From assembly GCF_000176175.1 (NCBI RefSeq), contig NZ_ACZP01000013.1, positions 1 to 64,000 on the forward strand: 64,000 nucleotides of DNA. Direction: 5' to 3'. The position numbers and the translations under genes were made by a program. This DNA is from Vibrio furnissii CIP 102972 (GTDB taxonomy: Bacteria > Pseudomonadota > Gammaproteobacteria > Enterobacterales > Vibrionaceae). Below the pieces are notes generated by a model. The model was given only the letters and a program-made list of their open reading frames with translations. It did no database searches and was not told the origin of the DNA. This document shows positions 63,980-64,000 of this stretch, one piece after another; the first letter of the stretch is position 1; every line of letters starts with the position of its first letter.

Positions 63980-64000
63980 CTTTTTAGTGCGGGGTATGGC

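Overview
The window looks like a chromosomal segment of a Vibrio, probably from the V. fluvialis/V. furnissii side of the genus. That is an inference from three things: the gene order fabF-pabC-mltG-tmk-holB-tatD-ptsG and pykA-mlc-cheV, which I recall from other vibrios; a second flagellar hook-basal-body operon of the lateral type; and integron attC sites of the Vibrio VCR kind. No rRNA, tRNA, CRISPR array, transposase or integrase gene was seen.

Layout. 1-4441 is a tightly coupled plus-strand housekeeping run (fabF end, pabC, mltG, tmk, holB, tatD-like). 4442-8753 holds two different PTS glucose-family EIICB genes that share nearly the same 5' leader, with an RDD membrane protein gene after the first. 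8999-13525 holds small envelope genes, an NSS transporter with its 32-residue MetS-type partner, a YnhF-type micro-protein and a patatin-like lipase. 13607-17632 holds pykA and, divergently, mlc (the expected repressor of the ptsG genes) and cheV. 17714-22930 is an SOS mutasome operon imuA-imuB-dnaE2 behind a clear LexA box. 23058-29949 holds yciK, sohB, a DUF2999 gene, rhombosortase, tapT, a dGTPase, yfbR and alaA. 30175-37409 is the menaquinone set menF-D-H-B-C-E with an internal terminator-like hairpin. 37483-43625 holds a 59-codon ORF of unknown status, a YeiH transporter, an LplT-PlsC fusion, two regulators, a Tim44-like protein and a DUF1244 protein.

43728-56206 is a lateral-type flagellar locus: minus-strand flgA, flgM, flgN and a coupled lytic transglycosylase, and plus-strand flgB to flgL behind a sigma-54 promoter. 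It ends with an unusual flagellin-like protein. FlgJ has only its rod-cap domain, so the adjacent transglycosylase may supply the missing wall-opening activity.

56207-59247 is the accessory region and the most interesting part. It has three copies of a hairpin-rich repeat of about 0.2 kb (two direct, one inverted) flanking an AT-rich island of integron gene cassettes: one complete attC site, a second with a degenerate right arm, a third half site and a lone upstream attC end, with no integrase in view. The cassettes encode a four-TM coiled-coil protein and a single-TM protein that I cannot assign. 59248-63928 is a uronate-catabolism module: kduI, a TRAP transporter dctPQM and an IclR/KdgR-type regulator.
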